Shown: positions 9,576-17,868 of the stretch, piece after piece
Position numbering within the stretch: the stretch's first letter is position 1
Layout: each line of letters starts with the position of its first letter
Source: Bradyrhizobium sp. CB1717
Lineage (GTDB): Bacteria > Pseudomonadota > Alphaproteobacteria > Rhizobiales > Xanthobacteraceae
NCBI RefSeq assembly: GCF_029714325.1
Contig: NZ_CP121666.1
Location: forward strand, 5,084,001-5,148,000
Direction: 5' to 3'
Length of the DNA stretch: 64,000 nt
Notes under the pieces: generated by a model
Database searches by the model: none
Seen by the model: the letters and a program-made list of their open reading frames with translations, nothing else
Told to the model about the DNA's origin: nothing
Translations under genes and position numbers: made by a program

Positions 9576-10946
9576 TCAGCCGACTCCGAGTGCCTTCAGC
9601 TTCCGGTGCAGGGCCGACCGTTCCATGCCAACGAACTCAGCCGTTCGAGAAATATTTCCTGAAAAACGGCTGATCTGTGCAATCAAATAGTCGCGCTCGA
9701 ACACTTCGCGCGCCTCGCGCAGCGGCAGGCCCATGATGTGCTCGCCATTGTTGCTGGTCGGCATCGCCGGCACCATCGAGCCGACGTCCTGCGGCAGCAT
9801 GTCGGCGGTGATGATGACCTCCGGGCCGCCTGCGGCCAGAATCATGACTCGTTCAACATTGTTGCGGAGCTGGCGCACATTGCCGGGCCAGACGTGCGAT
9901 TGCAGCACCGCCATCGCGTCCTGCCCGATCTGGCGCTTGGGCAGGCCGCTGCCGGCCGAGATCTGCTCCATGAAGTAGTCGATCAGCTCCGGAATGTCCT
10001 CGCGACGCTCCGACAGCGCCGGCACGCGGATCGGCACCACCGAGAGCCGATGATAGAGGTCCTCGCGGAAATGGCCGGCCGCGATCTCCTCCTCCAGGTT
10101 GCGCGCGGTCGAGGAGATGATGCGCACGTCGACCTGCACCTTGGCGGTGCCGCCGACGCGCTGGAACGACTGCTCGACCAGCACGCGCAGGATCTTGTTC
10201 TGGGTCTCGCGCGGCATGTCCGCGATCTCGTCGATGAACAGCGTACCGCCATGCGCCTCTTCGAGCGCACCGGGCTTGCGCGGCTGCTCGCCGTTGGACT
10301 GCTCGATGCCGAACAGCTCGTGCTCCATCCGCTCGGGGGTGATCGCGGCGGCGTTGATGACGACGAAGGGACCGTCGGCGCGGCCCGAGGCCGTATGCAG
10401 CGTGCGCGCGGTCAGCTCCTTGCCGGCGCCGGCGGGGCCGACGATCAGGATGCGGCTGTTGGCCTTGGCGGCGCGCTCGATGGTCTGGCGCAGCTGGTTC
10501 ATGCTGGGTGAGCGGCCGACGAGCTGGCTTGCGCTCGGGGCGAGCTGCTTCAGCTCCTTGACCTCGCGCTTGAGGCGCGAGTTTTCCAGTGCGCGATTGG
10601 CGACCAGGATCAGGCGATCGGCCTTGAACGGCTTCTCGATGAAGTCATAGGCGCCGCGCTTGATCGCGGCGACCGCGGTCTCGATGTTGCCGTGGCCCGA
10701 GATCATCACGACCGGCAGGTCGGCATTGTCCTTCTTGACCTGCTCCAAGAGCTGCAGGCCGTCGAGCTTGGAGCCCTGCAGCCAGATGTCGAGGAACACC
10801 AAATGCGGCCTGCGATTGGCGATCTCGGCGAGCGCCGAGTCGCTGTCGCGTGCGGTCCTTGTGACGAACCCCTCGTCTTCGAGAATGCCCGCGACGAGAT
10901 CCCGAATATCGGCTTCGTCATCGACAATCAGAATTTCACTAGCCAT
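9576..10946 (-). CDS. ntrX: nitrogen regulation response regulator NtrX
   Basis: NtrC-family regulator, 456 residues: receiver (VDDEADI, phospho-acceptor in FLDIWLQGSKLDG, about residue 55), AAA+ domain (Walker A VGPAGAGKEL, Walker B GTLFIDEIADMP) and a Fis-type helix-turn-helix at the end (SRTAEFVGMERSALHRKLKALG). Between Walker motifs the sequence is ELFGIEQSNGEQPRKPGALEEA-like: the GAFTGA loop that touches sigma54 is absent, as is usual for rhizobial NtrX, so it should not act through sigma54. The ATG at 10946 lies 17 bases after ntrY; the two form an operon. Confidence 0.95.
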   Translation of the reverse strand: MASEILIVDDEADIRDLVAGILEDEGFVTRTARDSDSALAEIANRRPHLVFLDIWLQGSKLDGLQLLEQVKKDNADLPVVMISGHGNIETAVAAIKRGAYDFIEKPFKADRLILVANRALENSRLKREVKELKQLAPSASQLVGRSPSMNQLRQTIERAAKANSRILIVGPAGAGKELTARTLHTASGRADGPFVVINAAAITPERMEHELFGIEQSNGEQPRKPGALEEAHGGTLFIDEIADMPRETQNKILRVLVEQSFQRVGGTAKVQVDVRIISSTARNLEEEIAAGHFREDLYHRLSVVPIRVPALSERREDIPELIDYFMEQISAGSGLPKRQIGQDAMAVLQSHVWPGNVRQLRNNVERVMILAAGGPEVIITADMLPQDVGSMVPAMPTSNNGEHIMGLPLREAREVFERDYLIAQISRFSGNISRTAEFVGMERSALHRKLKALGVG

Positions 10947-10963
10947 GGGTCGCGCCTGTCTTG

Positions 10964-13396
10964 TCAGCTGCCTGTTGAGGCTTCGATTTTCGTTGAATCA
11001 TTGGTCTTTTCTTCCGGCTCTTTGGTTCCGGCCGCCGGCTCTTTTGTTTCCTGCGCCTTGATGGAATCCGCAGGCGTTTCCTTGGTATCCGGGGCGGTTG
11101 CGTCCTTGGCGGGTGCCTCGGCCGCGTCCTTCGCCTCTTCCTTGGCCGCCGGCGCCTGCTCGGCTCCCTCGGCCTTCTTGGCCTGGCCGGAAATCGCAAA
11201 GCGCATGCGCATCCAGGCGCCGCGCTGGCCTTCGCGGAAGTCGGAGGCGTCCTTCAGCTCGATGCGCCCGCCATGGTCTTCCAGCACGCGGCCGACGATC
11301 GCAAGGCCAAGGCCGGTGCCCTTGGCGCGCGTGGTCACATAGGGCTCGAGCAGCCGCGAGCGCGCGACCTTGGGCAGGCCGATGCCGTTGTCGATCACGT
11401 CGATCAGCACGTCGTCGCCCTCGCGCGACACCACGACGTCGATGCGGCCTTTGCCGAGCTCCTCCGGCGGGACCTGCTCGATCGCCTCGGTGGCGTTCTT
11501 GACGATGTTGGTGACCGCCTGCGAGATCAGCCGCCGGTCGAACTGGGCCCGGAGCGGATCCTCCTTGAACTCGGCTTCGATATCGAGCTCGGGATGGGCG
11601 ACCTTCATCAGGAACACCGCCTGCCGCACGGTGTCGGCGACATCCTCGCCCTCCATCACGGGCTTCGGCATTCGAGCAAAGCGCGAGAACTCGTCGACCA
11701 TGCGCCTGATGTCGTCGACCTGGCGCACGATGGTGTCGGTGCACTGGTCGAAGATCTGTTTGTCCTTGGCCTCGGTGATGTCCTTGCCGAACTTGCGGCG
11801 GATGCGCTCGGCGGAGAGCTGGATCGGCGTCAACGGGTTCTTGATCTCGTGGGCGATGCGGCGCGCCACGTCGCCCCAGGCCGAAGTACGCTGTGCCGAG
11901 ACCAGCTCGGTGATGTCGTCGAGGGTGATGATGTAGCTGTCGTGCGGCTGGTTCTTCTCGGCGCTGACGCGGACCGAGAGGTTGCGCTCGGTGCCGTCGC
12001 GGGTGATCGTGATCTGGCCCTGCACCAGGCGCTGGGTCCCTTCCCGCGCCGTCTTCATCATCTCGTCGAGCTCGGGGAGCACGTCGGAGAGCGGATGGCC
12101 GAGCGTCTCGGCTTCGGAGTGCCCGATCAGCTTCTCGGCGGAGCGGTTGAGAATGCCGACGCTGCCGGAGGTATCGACGCCGATGATGCCGGCGCTCGCC
12201 GAGGACAGCACGGCCTCGATGAAGCGGCGACGGCTGTCGATGAGATCGCTGGCATTGACGAGCTCGTCGCGCTGGCTGCGCAATTCCTGCGTCATCTTGT
12301 TGAAGGTCTCGCCCAGCTGGGCGAGGTCGCCTTCCGACTGGTCTACCGGCACCTTCACATGAAGATCGCCGGTCGAAACCGTATGGGCCGCGTTCATCAG
12401 CCGCCGGATCGGCGCCACCAGCGAGTTGGCGAAGTTCAGCCCGATCAGCACCGATGCCATCAGGATGGTCAGCGCGATCACCGCGAACATCAGCGCGAAG
12501 GCGACCTGGATGCCGAGCCGCCGCGACTCGATCTGGGCATATTCGGCGACGCTGACCTCGGTCTGCTTGAGCTGGTTCACCACATTCGGGTCGAGCGGCC
12601 GCGCGACGTAGAGGAAGGTGTCGTTGAAGGCACGCAGGCGGATCACCGCGGCGACGAAGCTCGCATCGGGCAGCACCGCGATCTCGGGCTCGTTCTCGTT
12701 GACGTTGCTGAGGAAGTCCGGTGCCGGCGGCGAGTAGGCGAGCCGCATGCCGGTGTCGGCGGATTCCAGGATGTTGGTGTTCTTGTCGATGATCATCGCG
12801 CCCGGCAGATTGCGGGAGCTGGCGCTGGCGGTCAGCATCTCGCGGAACGAGCGCCGGTCCTGGTCGTAGAGCGGCCTCGCATGCGCGATGTCGTTGGCCA
12901 TGCCGAGAATGTCGCCGCGGATCAGCTGCGCATGGTCCTGCATGTAGGCGCGCGCGATGTTCAGCGAGTTCTGGATGACCTCCTTGGTCGGCCCCGAGAA
13001 CAGCCGGTCGAGGCCGCGCTCGAGGGTGACATTGGCGACCACGGAGACCAGCACCGCCGGCAGCACCGCCACGATCGAGAACAGGCTGACGATCTGGACA
13101 TGCAGGCGCGCTGCCGCCCTGCCCCGCCGCCGTGCCAGGATCAGCTGCCAGAGCTCGCGGACGATAATCCCGACCAGCAGCAGGATCGTGCCGGCATTGA
13201 TCAGGTAGAACGAGCGGACCACCTCCGGCGTCGGGTCTATCCGCGTCAGGCCGGTCAGGACCAGGAAGGTCAGCAGGCCCGAGAGCAGTGCGAGCGCCAC
13301 GGCAAAGGGCGCCAGCCAGCGTCGCGGCGACCAGCGCCGCGGCTCTTCGGCTGGGGCCGTGTCAAAGGATGCGGCCGAGGTATCTGCGCTGGTCAT
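10964..13396 (-). CDS. ntrY: nitrogen regulation sensor histidine kinase NtrY
   Basis: Membrane histidine kinase partnered with NtrX. Four membrane segments in the first 340 residues (two near 35-95, one near 125, one near 315) flank a periplasmic region; then HAMP, PAS, HisKA ([16 protein letters not shown]) and HATPase (DNGIGLPKVARSR, GTGLGLAIV). The last 80 residues are an Ala/Lys/Glu-rich tail of low complexity. I take ATG 13396 as start (810 residues): a GTG 25 codons upstream falls inside a palindrome and probable promoter. Unlike the usual layout, ntrC is not just upstream; it lies 17 kb away. Confidence 0.93.
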   Translation of the reverse strand: MTSADTSAASFDTAPAEEPRRWSPRRWLAPFAVALALLSGLLTFLVLTGLTRIDPTPEVVRSFYLINAGTILLLVGIIVRELWQLILARRRGRAAARLHVQIVSLFSIVAVLPAVLVSVVANVTLERGLDRLFSGPTKEVIQNSLNIARAYMQDHAQLIRGDILGMANDIAHARPLYDQDRRSFREMLTASASSRNLPGAMIIDKNTNILESADTGMRLAYSPPAPDFLSNVNENEPEIAVLPDASFVAAVIRLRAFNDTFLYVARPLDPNVVNQLKQTEVSVAEYAQIESRRLGIQVAFALMFAVIALTILMASVLIGLNFANSLVAPIRRLMNAAHTVSTGDLHVKVPVDQSEGDLAQLGETFNKMTQELRSQRDELVNASDLIDSRRRFIEAVLSSASAGIIGVDTSGSVGILNRSAEKLIGHSEAETLGHPLSDVLPELDEMMKTAREGTQRLVQGQITITRDGTERNLSVRVSAEKNQPHDSYIITLDDITELVSAQRTSAWGDVARRIAHEIKNPLTPIQLSAERIRRKFGKDITEAKDKQIFDQCTDTIVRQVDDIRRMVDEFSRFARMPKPVMEGEDVADTVRQAVFLMKVAHPELDIEAEFKEDPLRAQFDRRLISQAVTNIVKNATEAIEQVPPEELGKGRIDVVVSREGDDVLIDVIDNGIGLPKVARSRLLEPYVTTRAKGTGLGLAIVGRVLEDHGGRIELKDASDFREGQRGAWMRMRFAISGQAKKAEGAEQAPAAKEEAKDAAEAPAKDATAPDTKETPADSIKAQETKEPAAGTKEPEEKTNDSTKIEASTGS

Positions 13397-13453
13397 TCCG
13401 ACAATGGTGCTGAAAACGGGTCCGCGGCGGGCGGAGACTGATGTATTCGTACC

Positions 13454-13482
13454 ACATTGTTGCCGAGACACTACAGTGTCAA
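13454..13482 (-). promoter_or_regulatory. candidate ntrYX promoter with overlapping palindrome
   Basis: Minus-strand TTGACA (13477-13482), 17-base spacer, then CAATGT (13454-13459). The palindrome GACACT-AC-AGTGTC (13467-13480) overlaps the -35 and spacer and could be an operator. The -10 is weak. A separate promoter is expected because ntrY is not linked to ntrC here. Confidence 0.4.
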
Positions 13483-13594
13483 TTAGCCACGTAATCTCAG
13501 TAGCTTACCGAATTCAACTTCTTCTTTTGGCCACGATTTACCAAAATGGAGCAGTCGGGATTCGATAAGTCGTCGACCGAGTTCGGCGACTGTC

Positions 13595-14059
13595 TCACTT
13601 CAGTGAAATCGTGATCTGGCTGATGTTGGCCGCGAGCTCCAGGCCCGCCTTCGGGCCCTGCAGCACGAGCGTCACGCCTTTTTCGTTGCGCAGCTGGACG
13701 CCATTGATGCCGCCAACGAGGGCGAAGCCGCCGCCGACGGAACTGTACGTCCCGGCGAAGTCGGCGACGTCCCGGATACCCGACGCCCGTCCCTCGAACC
13801 GGCCAACGCTCGCGCCAGCCGTGATGCCCAAGCTCAGGCCGCCGACGGTGAAGGGATAGTTCCGGCCGCGATAGTTCAACACGCCGCTGCCCGCACCGCC
13901 GCCGACCAGAAGGCCGGCCTTGACGAACTTGACGCGGACCTGGCCGGTCGCCTGTGCCAGGGATGGCGTGGCCGGGATCGCGAGCAGGACGAGCATCAGC
14001 GCCGCAAGGCCGCTTGCGACGGCGCGTAGGACGCGTTTCAGCCTAGGGCTTCTCGGCAT
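13595..14059 (-). CDS. exported glycine-rich protein, paralogue of 23579-24013
   Basis: A 154-residue protein with a signal sequence (cleavage near SLAQA, residue 36) and a mature part made of short glycine-punctuated strands (VKAGLLVGGGAGSGVL, FTVGGLSLGITAGAS, GGFALVGGINGVQLRN). It aligns along its whole length with the protein at 23579-24013, sharing the order VxFxKxGxxVGxGxGxGVL...YPFTVxG...GP...E...I..K. The pattern recalls small YSC84/DUF1134-type envelope proteins, but I cannot confirm this. It overlaps the DUF2950 gene by 17 bases and ends the operon headed by the FNR-type box at 16706. Confidence 0.72.
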   Translation of the reverse strand: MPRSPRLKRVLRAVASGLAALMLVLLAIPATPSLAQATGQVRVKFVKAGLLVGGGAGSGVLNYRGRNYPFTVGGLSLGITAGASVGRFEGRASGIRDVADFAGTYSSVGGGFALVGGINGVQLRNEKGVTLVLQGPKAGLELAANISQITISLK

Positions 14060-14963
14060 CGACCTTCTTCCACGTCTGGTCGGGATCGAACTGCGTCATG
14101 CGCTGCGCCAGGAAGCTGGTCCGCGTGCCGAGATCCTTCTGGTAGACGGTGCCGTCATGGTTGACCAGAAAGGTCATCACGCCGGAATTGCCGTACTCCG
14201 CGGGCCATGCGATCAGCGCGAAGCCGCCGATCATCTTGCCCTTGACGACGTAGTTGAGCGCGCCGCCGGGCGCATTGGGGCCCTGGCCCTTCAGGATGTG
14301 GAAGAAATAGCCGTGATAGGGCGCCGGCTCGTCGCCCGCTCCTTGCTTGTAGCCCTCGGCCGCAGCCTCCGCGACCAGCGCGCCGAGTGGACTCGGATCG
14401 GCATCATCTCGCCAGAACAGGCCGTCCTTCTTGCCGGCCGTGGAGATGAAGCGCTGCGCGTAGACGCCTGCGCCCTCGCCGCGATCCTTGTCGGCATATT
14501 CGTTCTGCGCGTCGACATAGGCCAGCGCGGTCTGGATCGCGTCGAGCTCGTTGCGGCCGATGCGGCGGCGAAGCACTTCGATGCGGCCTTCGTCGGTGTC
14601 GAACTCCCAGCCGTTCCTGGCGTTGACAAGCGGAATCGGGAACGGGAAGTCGTCCGGTCCGAGCAGCAGCGTGGCCTTCTTGTTGCCTTCGGCCTTGATC
14701 GCGTGCTTGGCCTCATACATCGAGACGAACCGCGCGCGGATGTCGGCGTCGGCGACCTCGTCGCCGGACGAGACGATGTCGTCCGCCGCCCTGCCCAGCA
14801 CCTTCAGGAGGTCGCGCGGGCCGCTCTTGGCGGCCGCAGCCAGTGCGGCGGCCGCGTCCTCAGGCGTCTTGTAGGATTCCTGCGCCTGGGACGCCGATCC
14901 CAGAAGCGCCAGCACCATCATGCCCAGCAGAACCGCGCGACAAAGCGACATCAGACCGATCAT
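14043..14963 (-). CDS. DUF2950-family exported protein
   Basis: A 306-residue secreted protein with signal sequence MIGLMSLCRAVLLGMMVLAL. The repeated modules RDLLKVLGRAADDIVSSGDEVAD, GRNELDAIQTALAYVDAQNEYA, PYHGYFFHILKGQGPNAPGG and GVMTFLVNHDGTVYQKDLG (the last about residue 270) are those of DUF2950. Function unknown; it is regularly found beside DUF3300 genes, as here. Start ATG 14963 overlaps the DUF3300 stop (ATGA), making translation coupled; an upstream in-frame ATG would lack a signal sequence at the right place. Confidence 0.85.
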   Translation of the reverse strand: MIGLMSLCRAVLLGMMVLALLGSASQAQESYKTPEDAAAALAAAAKSGPRDLLKVLGRAADDIVSSGDEVADADIRARFVSMYEAKHAIKAEGNKKATLLLGPDDFPFPIPLVNARNGWEFDTDEGRIEVLRRRIGRNELDAIQTALAYVDAQNEYADKDRGEGAGVYAQRFISTAGKKDGLFWRDDADPSPLGALVAEAAAEGYKQGAGDEPAPYHGYFFHILKGQGPNAPGGALNYVVKGKMIGGFALIAWPAEYGNSGVMTFLVNHDGTVYQKDLGTRTSFLAQRMTQFDPDQTWKKVDAEKP

Positions 14964-16648
14964 GGCACGATCTCCGCGGGGACCTTCGCGCCGCCGGCGA
15001 GCCAATCGCTGTAGGTGCGGAATTTCAGACCAAGCTTTTCGTAATGGACGCGCAGATAGCCGTCGCTGCCGCGGGTCACCGCCGCCGGCATCACGCTTTC
15101 GACCTCCTGCGCCATGACGCCGACATAGGCCTTGTCGCTACCGATATAGCTGAAGCGATAATAGCCGAGGCCGTTGCCGAGATGGCCGAGCAGCGCGATG
15201 TCGTGCTTCAGTGCGATATCCGAGCGCCGGCCACCGCCGCCGCCGCGTCCGCCTCCTCCAAAGCCGCCACCTCCACCACCACGCATCGCCATTCCGCCTC
15301 CGCCGCCGCGTCCGGCAAAGCTCGGCCCGCCGCCGCCACCGCGCGGCATGCTCGCCATGCTGGAGCGACCGCGCGCCGACGCCGCGGCCGCCGACCGACC
15401 GGAGGAGACGTTCATCGCGCCGCCGCGATTGCCGCCGCCACGATTGGCCGCACCGCCGCCGGCACGGTTCGCAGCCTTTGCACGATCTCCGCCACCCTTG
15501 GCGCGGTCACCCCCGCCTTTGGCGCGGTCACCGGCACCGGCACGATCGCCGCCGCCGGGCCGGTCGCGCGTCCCTGCACTGGGGCGATCCCCGGCACCCG
15601 GACGATCGCCGCGATTGCCGGCGCGATCGCCGGGTCCGCCACGATCGCCGCGATCGCCTGCACGATCGCCCGCGCGGTCTCCGGCACCCTGGTTCGGACG
15701 CAGCACCTGGTTGCCGTCGCGGCCGCGGAAATCCATCCGGTCCGATACGCCGGCCTTCAGATTGTTGTTGCCGAAGCGCTGCTGAACATTGGTGTTGTTG
15801 TAGCGTACGCCCTGGCGATGCGCCGGATTGTGCTGCCAGCCATTGCCGATGTTGGTGGTGCGATGATTGACGTAGACGTTGCGGTTGCCCCAGTTGAAGC
15901 CGCCGCCCCAGTAATTGCCCCAGCGTCCGATCGCCCACGCCGTGCCGAAGGCGAGCCCGGCGGCAACCACGCCGGCGCCGATGTACGAGGGATAGCCCCA
16001 GTAATACGGCGGATATTCTGCGTAAGGCCAGGTGCCGTAGACCGTCGCGGGATCGTAATACGGCACGTACAACTCCGCAGGATCGGCCTGCTGGATGACG
16101 ACCACCTGCTTGCCTTCCTGCGACTGGACGCTGACCTTCTGCTGCTTGGTGGTGACCAGCTTCTTGTTGTCGTAGGCCTTGTTGCGCAGGCGCTGGATCG
16201 CATCCATCACGTCGGGCTGCTGGGCGAGAAAGGCGTCACCCAGCTTCTGGGTCCAGTCGAGCTTGTCGCTCATCATGGAAAGAATTTCGGCCGTGCTCGC
16301 GAGCGCCTTGACGCTGTCGTCCCAGCCCTGCTTGTCGACCTCGGTCTTCAGCGCATCCCCCTTCAGCGTCTTGCGTTCCTTCAGCCAGCGGTCGGCCTGC
16401 ACCACTTCGAGCGGATAGGTCGAAGCGGCCAAAACGTTGGCGAGCAGCTCGTCGGGATAGAGCGCAATCGGTGCAACCAAGGCTTCGAGCTGTTCCGGCT
16501 TCAACAGCTCGGCGGCCGGTGCTTGCGCGGTTGCAGGCTGCGCCTGCGTGCTCGGCGTCGCCGGCTTGTCCGCCGTCTGCGCAATTGCCGCAGCCGGCAT
16601 CGCCAGCATCAGCGCAATTGCCATCAGGGTCTTGCCGCAGCGAGACAT
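14960..16648 (-). CDS. DUF3300 protein with Gly/Arg-rich linker and C-terminal S74-like chaperone domain
   Basis: Exported 562-residue protein. After a signal peptide (to about residue 25) comes DUF3300 (ALVAPIALYPDELLANVLAA, ADRWLKE, TWPYAEYPPYYWG), then about 200 residues of low complexity built from GDRAGDRG/ GGGDRAK units and glycine runs. The last 75 residues (SDIALKHDI, LGYYRFSYI, YVGVMAQEVESVMPAAV, DGYLRVHYEKLGLKF) look like the Peptidase_S74 intramolecular chaperone that trims phage tail spikes and some bacterial surface fibres. ATG 16648 is preceded by GGAGG at 5 bases. First gene of an operon with DUF2950 and the 13595 gene, behind the FNR-type box at 16706. Confidence 0.85.
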   Translation of the reverse strand: MSRCGKTLMAIALMLAMPAAAIAQTADKPATPSTQAQPATAQAPAAELLKPEQLEALVAPIALYPDELLANVLAASTYPLEVVQADRWLKERKTLKGDALKTEVDKQGWDDSVKALASTAEILSMMSDKLDWTQKLGDAFLAQQPDVMDAIQRLRNKAYDNKKLVTTKQQKVSVQSQEGKQVVVIQQADPAELYVPYYDPATVYGTWPYAEYPPYYWGYPSYIGAGVVAAGLAFGTAWAIGRWGNYWGGGFNWGNRNVYVNHRTTNIGNGWQHNPAHRQGVRYNNTNVQQRFGNNNLKAGVSDRMDFRGRDGNQVLRPNQGAGDRAGDRAGDRGDRGGPGDRAGNRGDRPGAGDRPSAGTRDRPGGGDRAGAGDRAKGGGDRAKGGGDRAKAANRAGGGAANRGGGNRGGAMNVSSGRSAAAASARGRSSMASMPRGGGGGPSFAGRGGGGGMAMRGGGGGGFGGGGRGGGGGRRSDIALKHDIALLGHLGNGLGYYRFSYIGSDKAYVGVMAQEVESVMPAAVTRGSDGYLRVHYEKLGLKFRTYSDWLAGGAKVPAEIVP

Positions 16649-16705
16649 TCCAGCCTCCATCCAACTTTCCGACCGCAAAGATCGGGGCCGCGGCATGGGC
16701 GTTTG

Positions 16706-16719
16706 TTGATCGAGATCAA
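16706..16719. promoter_or_regulatory. FixK/FNR-type box 1 (TTGAT-cgag-ATCAA)
   Basis: Perfect TTGAT-N4-ATCAA palindrome centred 64.5 bases before the DUF3300 start. With the box at -41.5, transcription would begin near 16671 and leave a 22-base leader holding the GGAGG site. Confidence 0.8.
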
Positions 16720-16763
16720 CGAAACGGGAGCCGCCGTTTCTGTTGCAACGCGAGACCAAGGCC

Positions 16764-17759
16764 TCACTCGATCAGCTCGGCCTCCATCAGGAGCCGGCTT
16801 GGTATCGCCAACCCAAGCGCATTGGCGGCTTTCATGTTGATGACGAGCTCGAACTTGCTGGCGAATTGCACCGGGAGTGTGCGGATGTCTGCCCCTCGCA
16901 GGATGCGATCGACATAACCGGCACCATCGCGAAACTGCTGGGTCAGATCGGCACCGTATGACATCAGGCCGCCATTGGCGGCGTAGAAGCGGACCGCGAA
17001 AATCGCCGGCACCCGGCGCTGTGCCAGCAAGGGAATCGTCATCGCGCTCTGTGCGCCGAAGAAGCCGCCGTCCGGCAACACGACAAGGCCGGCTCCATTG
17101 CGTGCCGCCGCCTCGATCACTCCCGCGATGTCGGCTCCGGTCCGAACGCTCGCCCCAGTAATCTTCATGCCGAGACGGCTTTCCATCTGGTGCGCGGCCT
17201 CGATGTAGAATGGCGCATAGGGTGCCGAGTCCGGATTGAACAGAACCGCGGCATGACTCATGCCCGGCACCATGTCCTTGAGCAGGCTGAGCCACTTCCC
17301 GCTCATCGAGTGCTCGTAGAGCGAGAAGCCGGTCAGGTTGCCGGTCGGTCGCGCCAGATTGGCGACCAGACCGGTCCCGACCGGATCGGAGAGCCCGACG
17401 AAGACGATCGGAATCCGCTGGGTCGCCTCGCGCAGTGCCCGGGTCGTGCCCGTGCTGGTCGCAAACAAGACGTCCGGCGTGGTGGCGACGAGCTCGAGCG
17501 CCTCCAGTTTCTGCCGCGCCGGATCGGGACCCGGCCAGCGTATTTCGAGCCGATAATTCTGGTTGGCAATCCAGCCGCGATCGGCCAGCCCCTGCTGGAA
17601 CGCATCGACCCGCATCTGGGCACCGGGATCGCCCGCAACATTGCCGGTCAACACCCCCACCGAAGGCATCGACTGCCACGGTGCCCTTTCCTGCCCTTGC
17701 GCGGTGACTGGAAACACAGCCGCAGCGCCAAGCAGAGCCATGAACTCACGGCGTCTCAT
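16764..17759 (-). CDS. ABC transporter substrate-binding protein of the ABC_sub_bind (TrpX-like) family
   Basis: A 331-residue periplasmic protein. The N-terminus MRRREFMALLGAAAVFPVTA has a twin-arginine (RRREFM) Tat-type signal. The body VGVLTGNVAGDP, FATSTGTTRALREATQRIPIVF and NPDSAPYAPFYIEAA match the family commonly annotated as ABC substrate-binding protein. No permease or ATPase gene is adjacent, so it may be an orphan or feed a sensor: the next gene upstream is a histidine kinase whose periplasmic domain belongs to the same fold. ATG at 17759, with FNR-type box 2 about 92 bases upstream. Confidence 0.85.
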   Translation of the reverse strand: MRRREFMALLGAAAVFPVTAQGQERAPWQSMPSVGVLTGNVAGDPGAQMRVDAFQQGLADRGWIANQNYRLEIRWPGPDPARQKLEALELVATTPDVLFATSTGTTRALREATQRIPIVFVGLSDPVGTGLVANLARPTGNLTGFSLYEHSMSGKWLSLLKDMVPGMSHAAVLFNPDSAPYAPFYIEAAHQMESRLGMKITGASVRTGADIAGVIEAAARNGAGLVVLPDGGFFGAQSAMTIPLLAQRRVPAIFAVRFYAANGGLMSYGADLTQQFRDGAGYVDRILRGADIRTLPVQFASKFELVINMKAANALGLAIPSRLLMEAELIE

Positions 17760-17844
17760 GATCAAACCACCACCCCCACCATGCCCGCGTCCAGCCCGGC
17801 CATGACGCAACCGCGAAAGGAAACGGCCTCAGCGGGCTGAAGGT

Positions 17845-17858
17845 TTGATCGAGATCAA
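17845..17858. promoter_or_regulatory. FixK/FNR-type box 2 (TTGAT-cgag-ATCAA)
   Basis: Perfect palindrome between the kinase gene stop (17869) and the substrate-binding protein start (17759). At -41.5 the start point would be near 17810 with a leader of about 50 bases. It implies that the binding protein has its own promoter rather than riding on the kinase transcript. Confidence 0.75.
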
Positions 17859-17868
17859 GATACTGCTG

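Noticed and set aside
15412..15687. Short tandem DNA repeats resembling a CRISPR or minisatellite
   Set aside because: They are the coding repeats of the GDRAG/GGGDRAK linker in the DUF3300 protein, irregular in length and without spacers.
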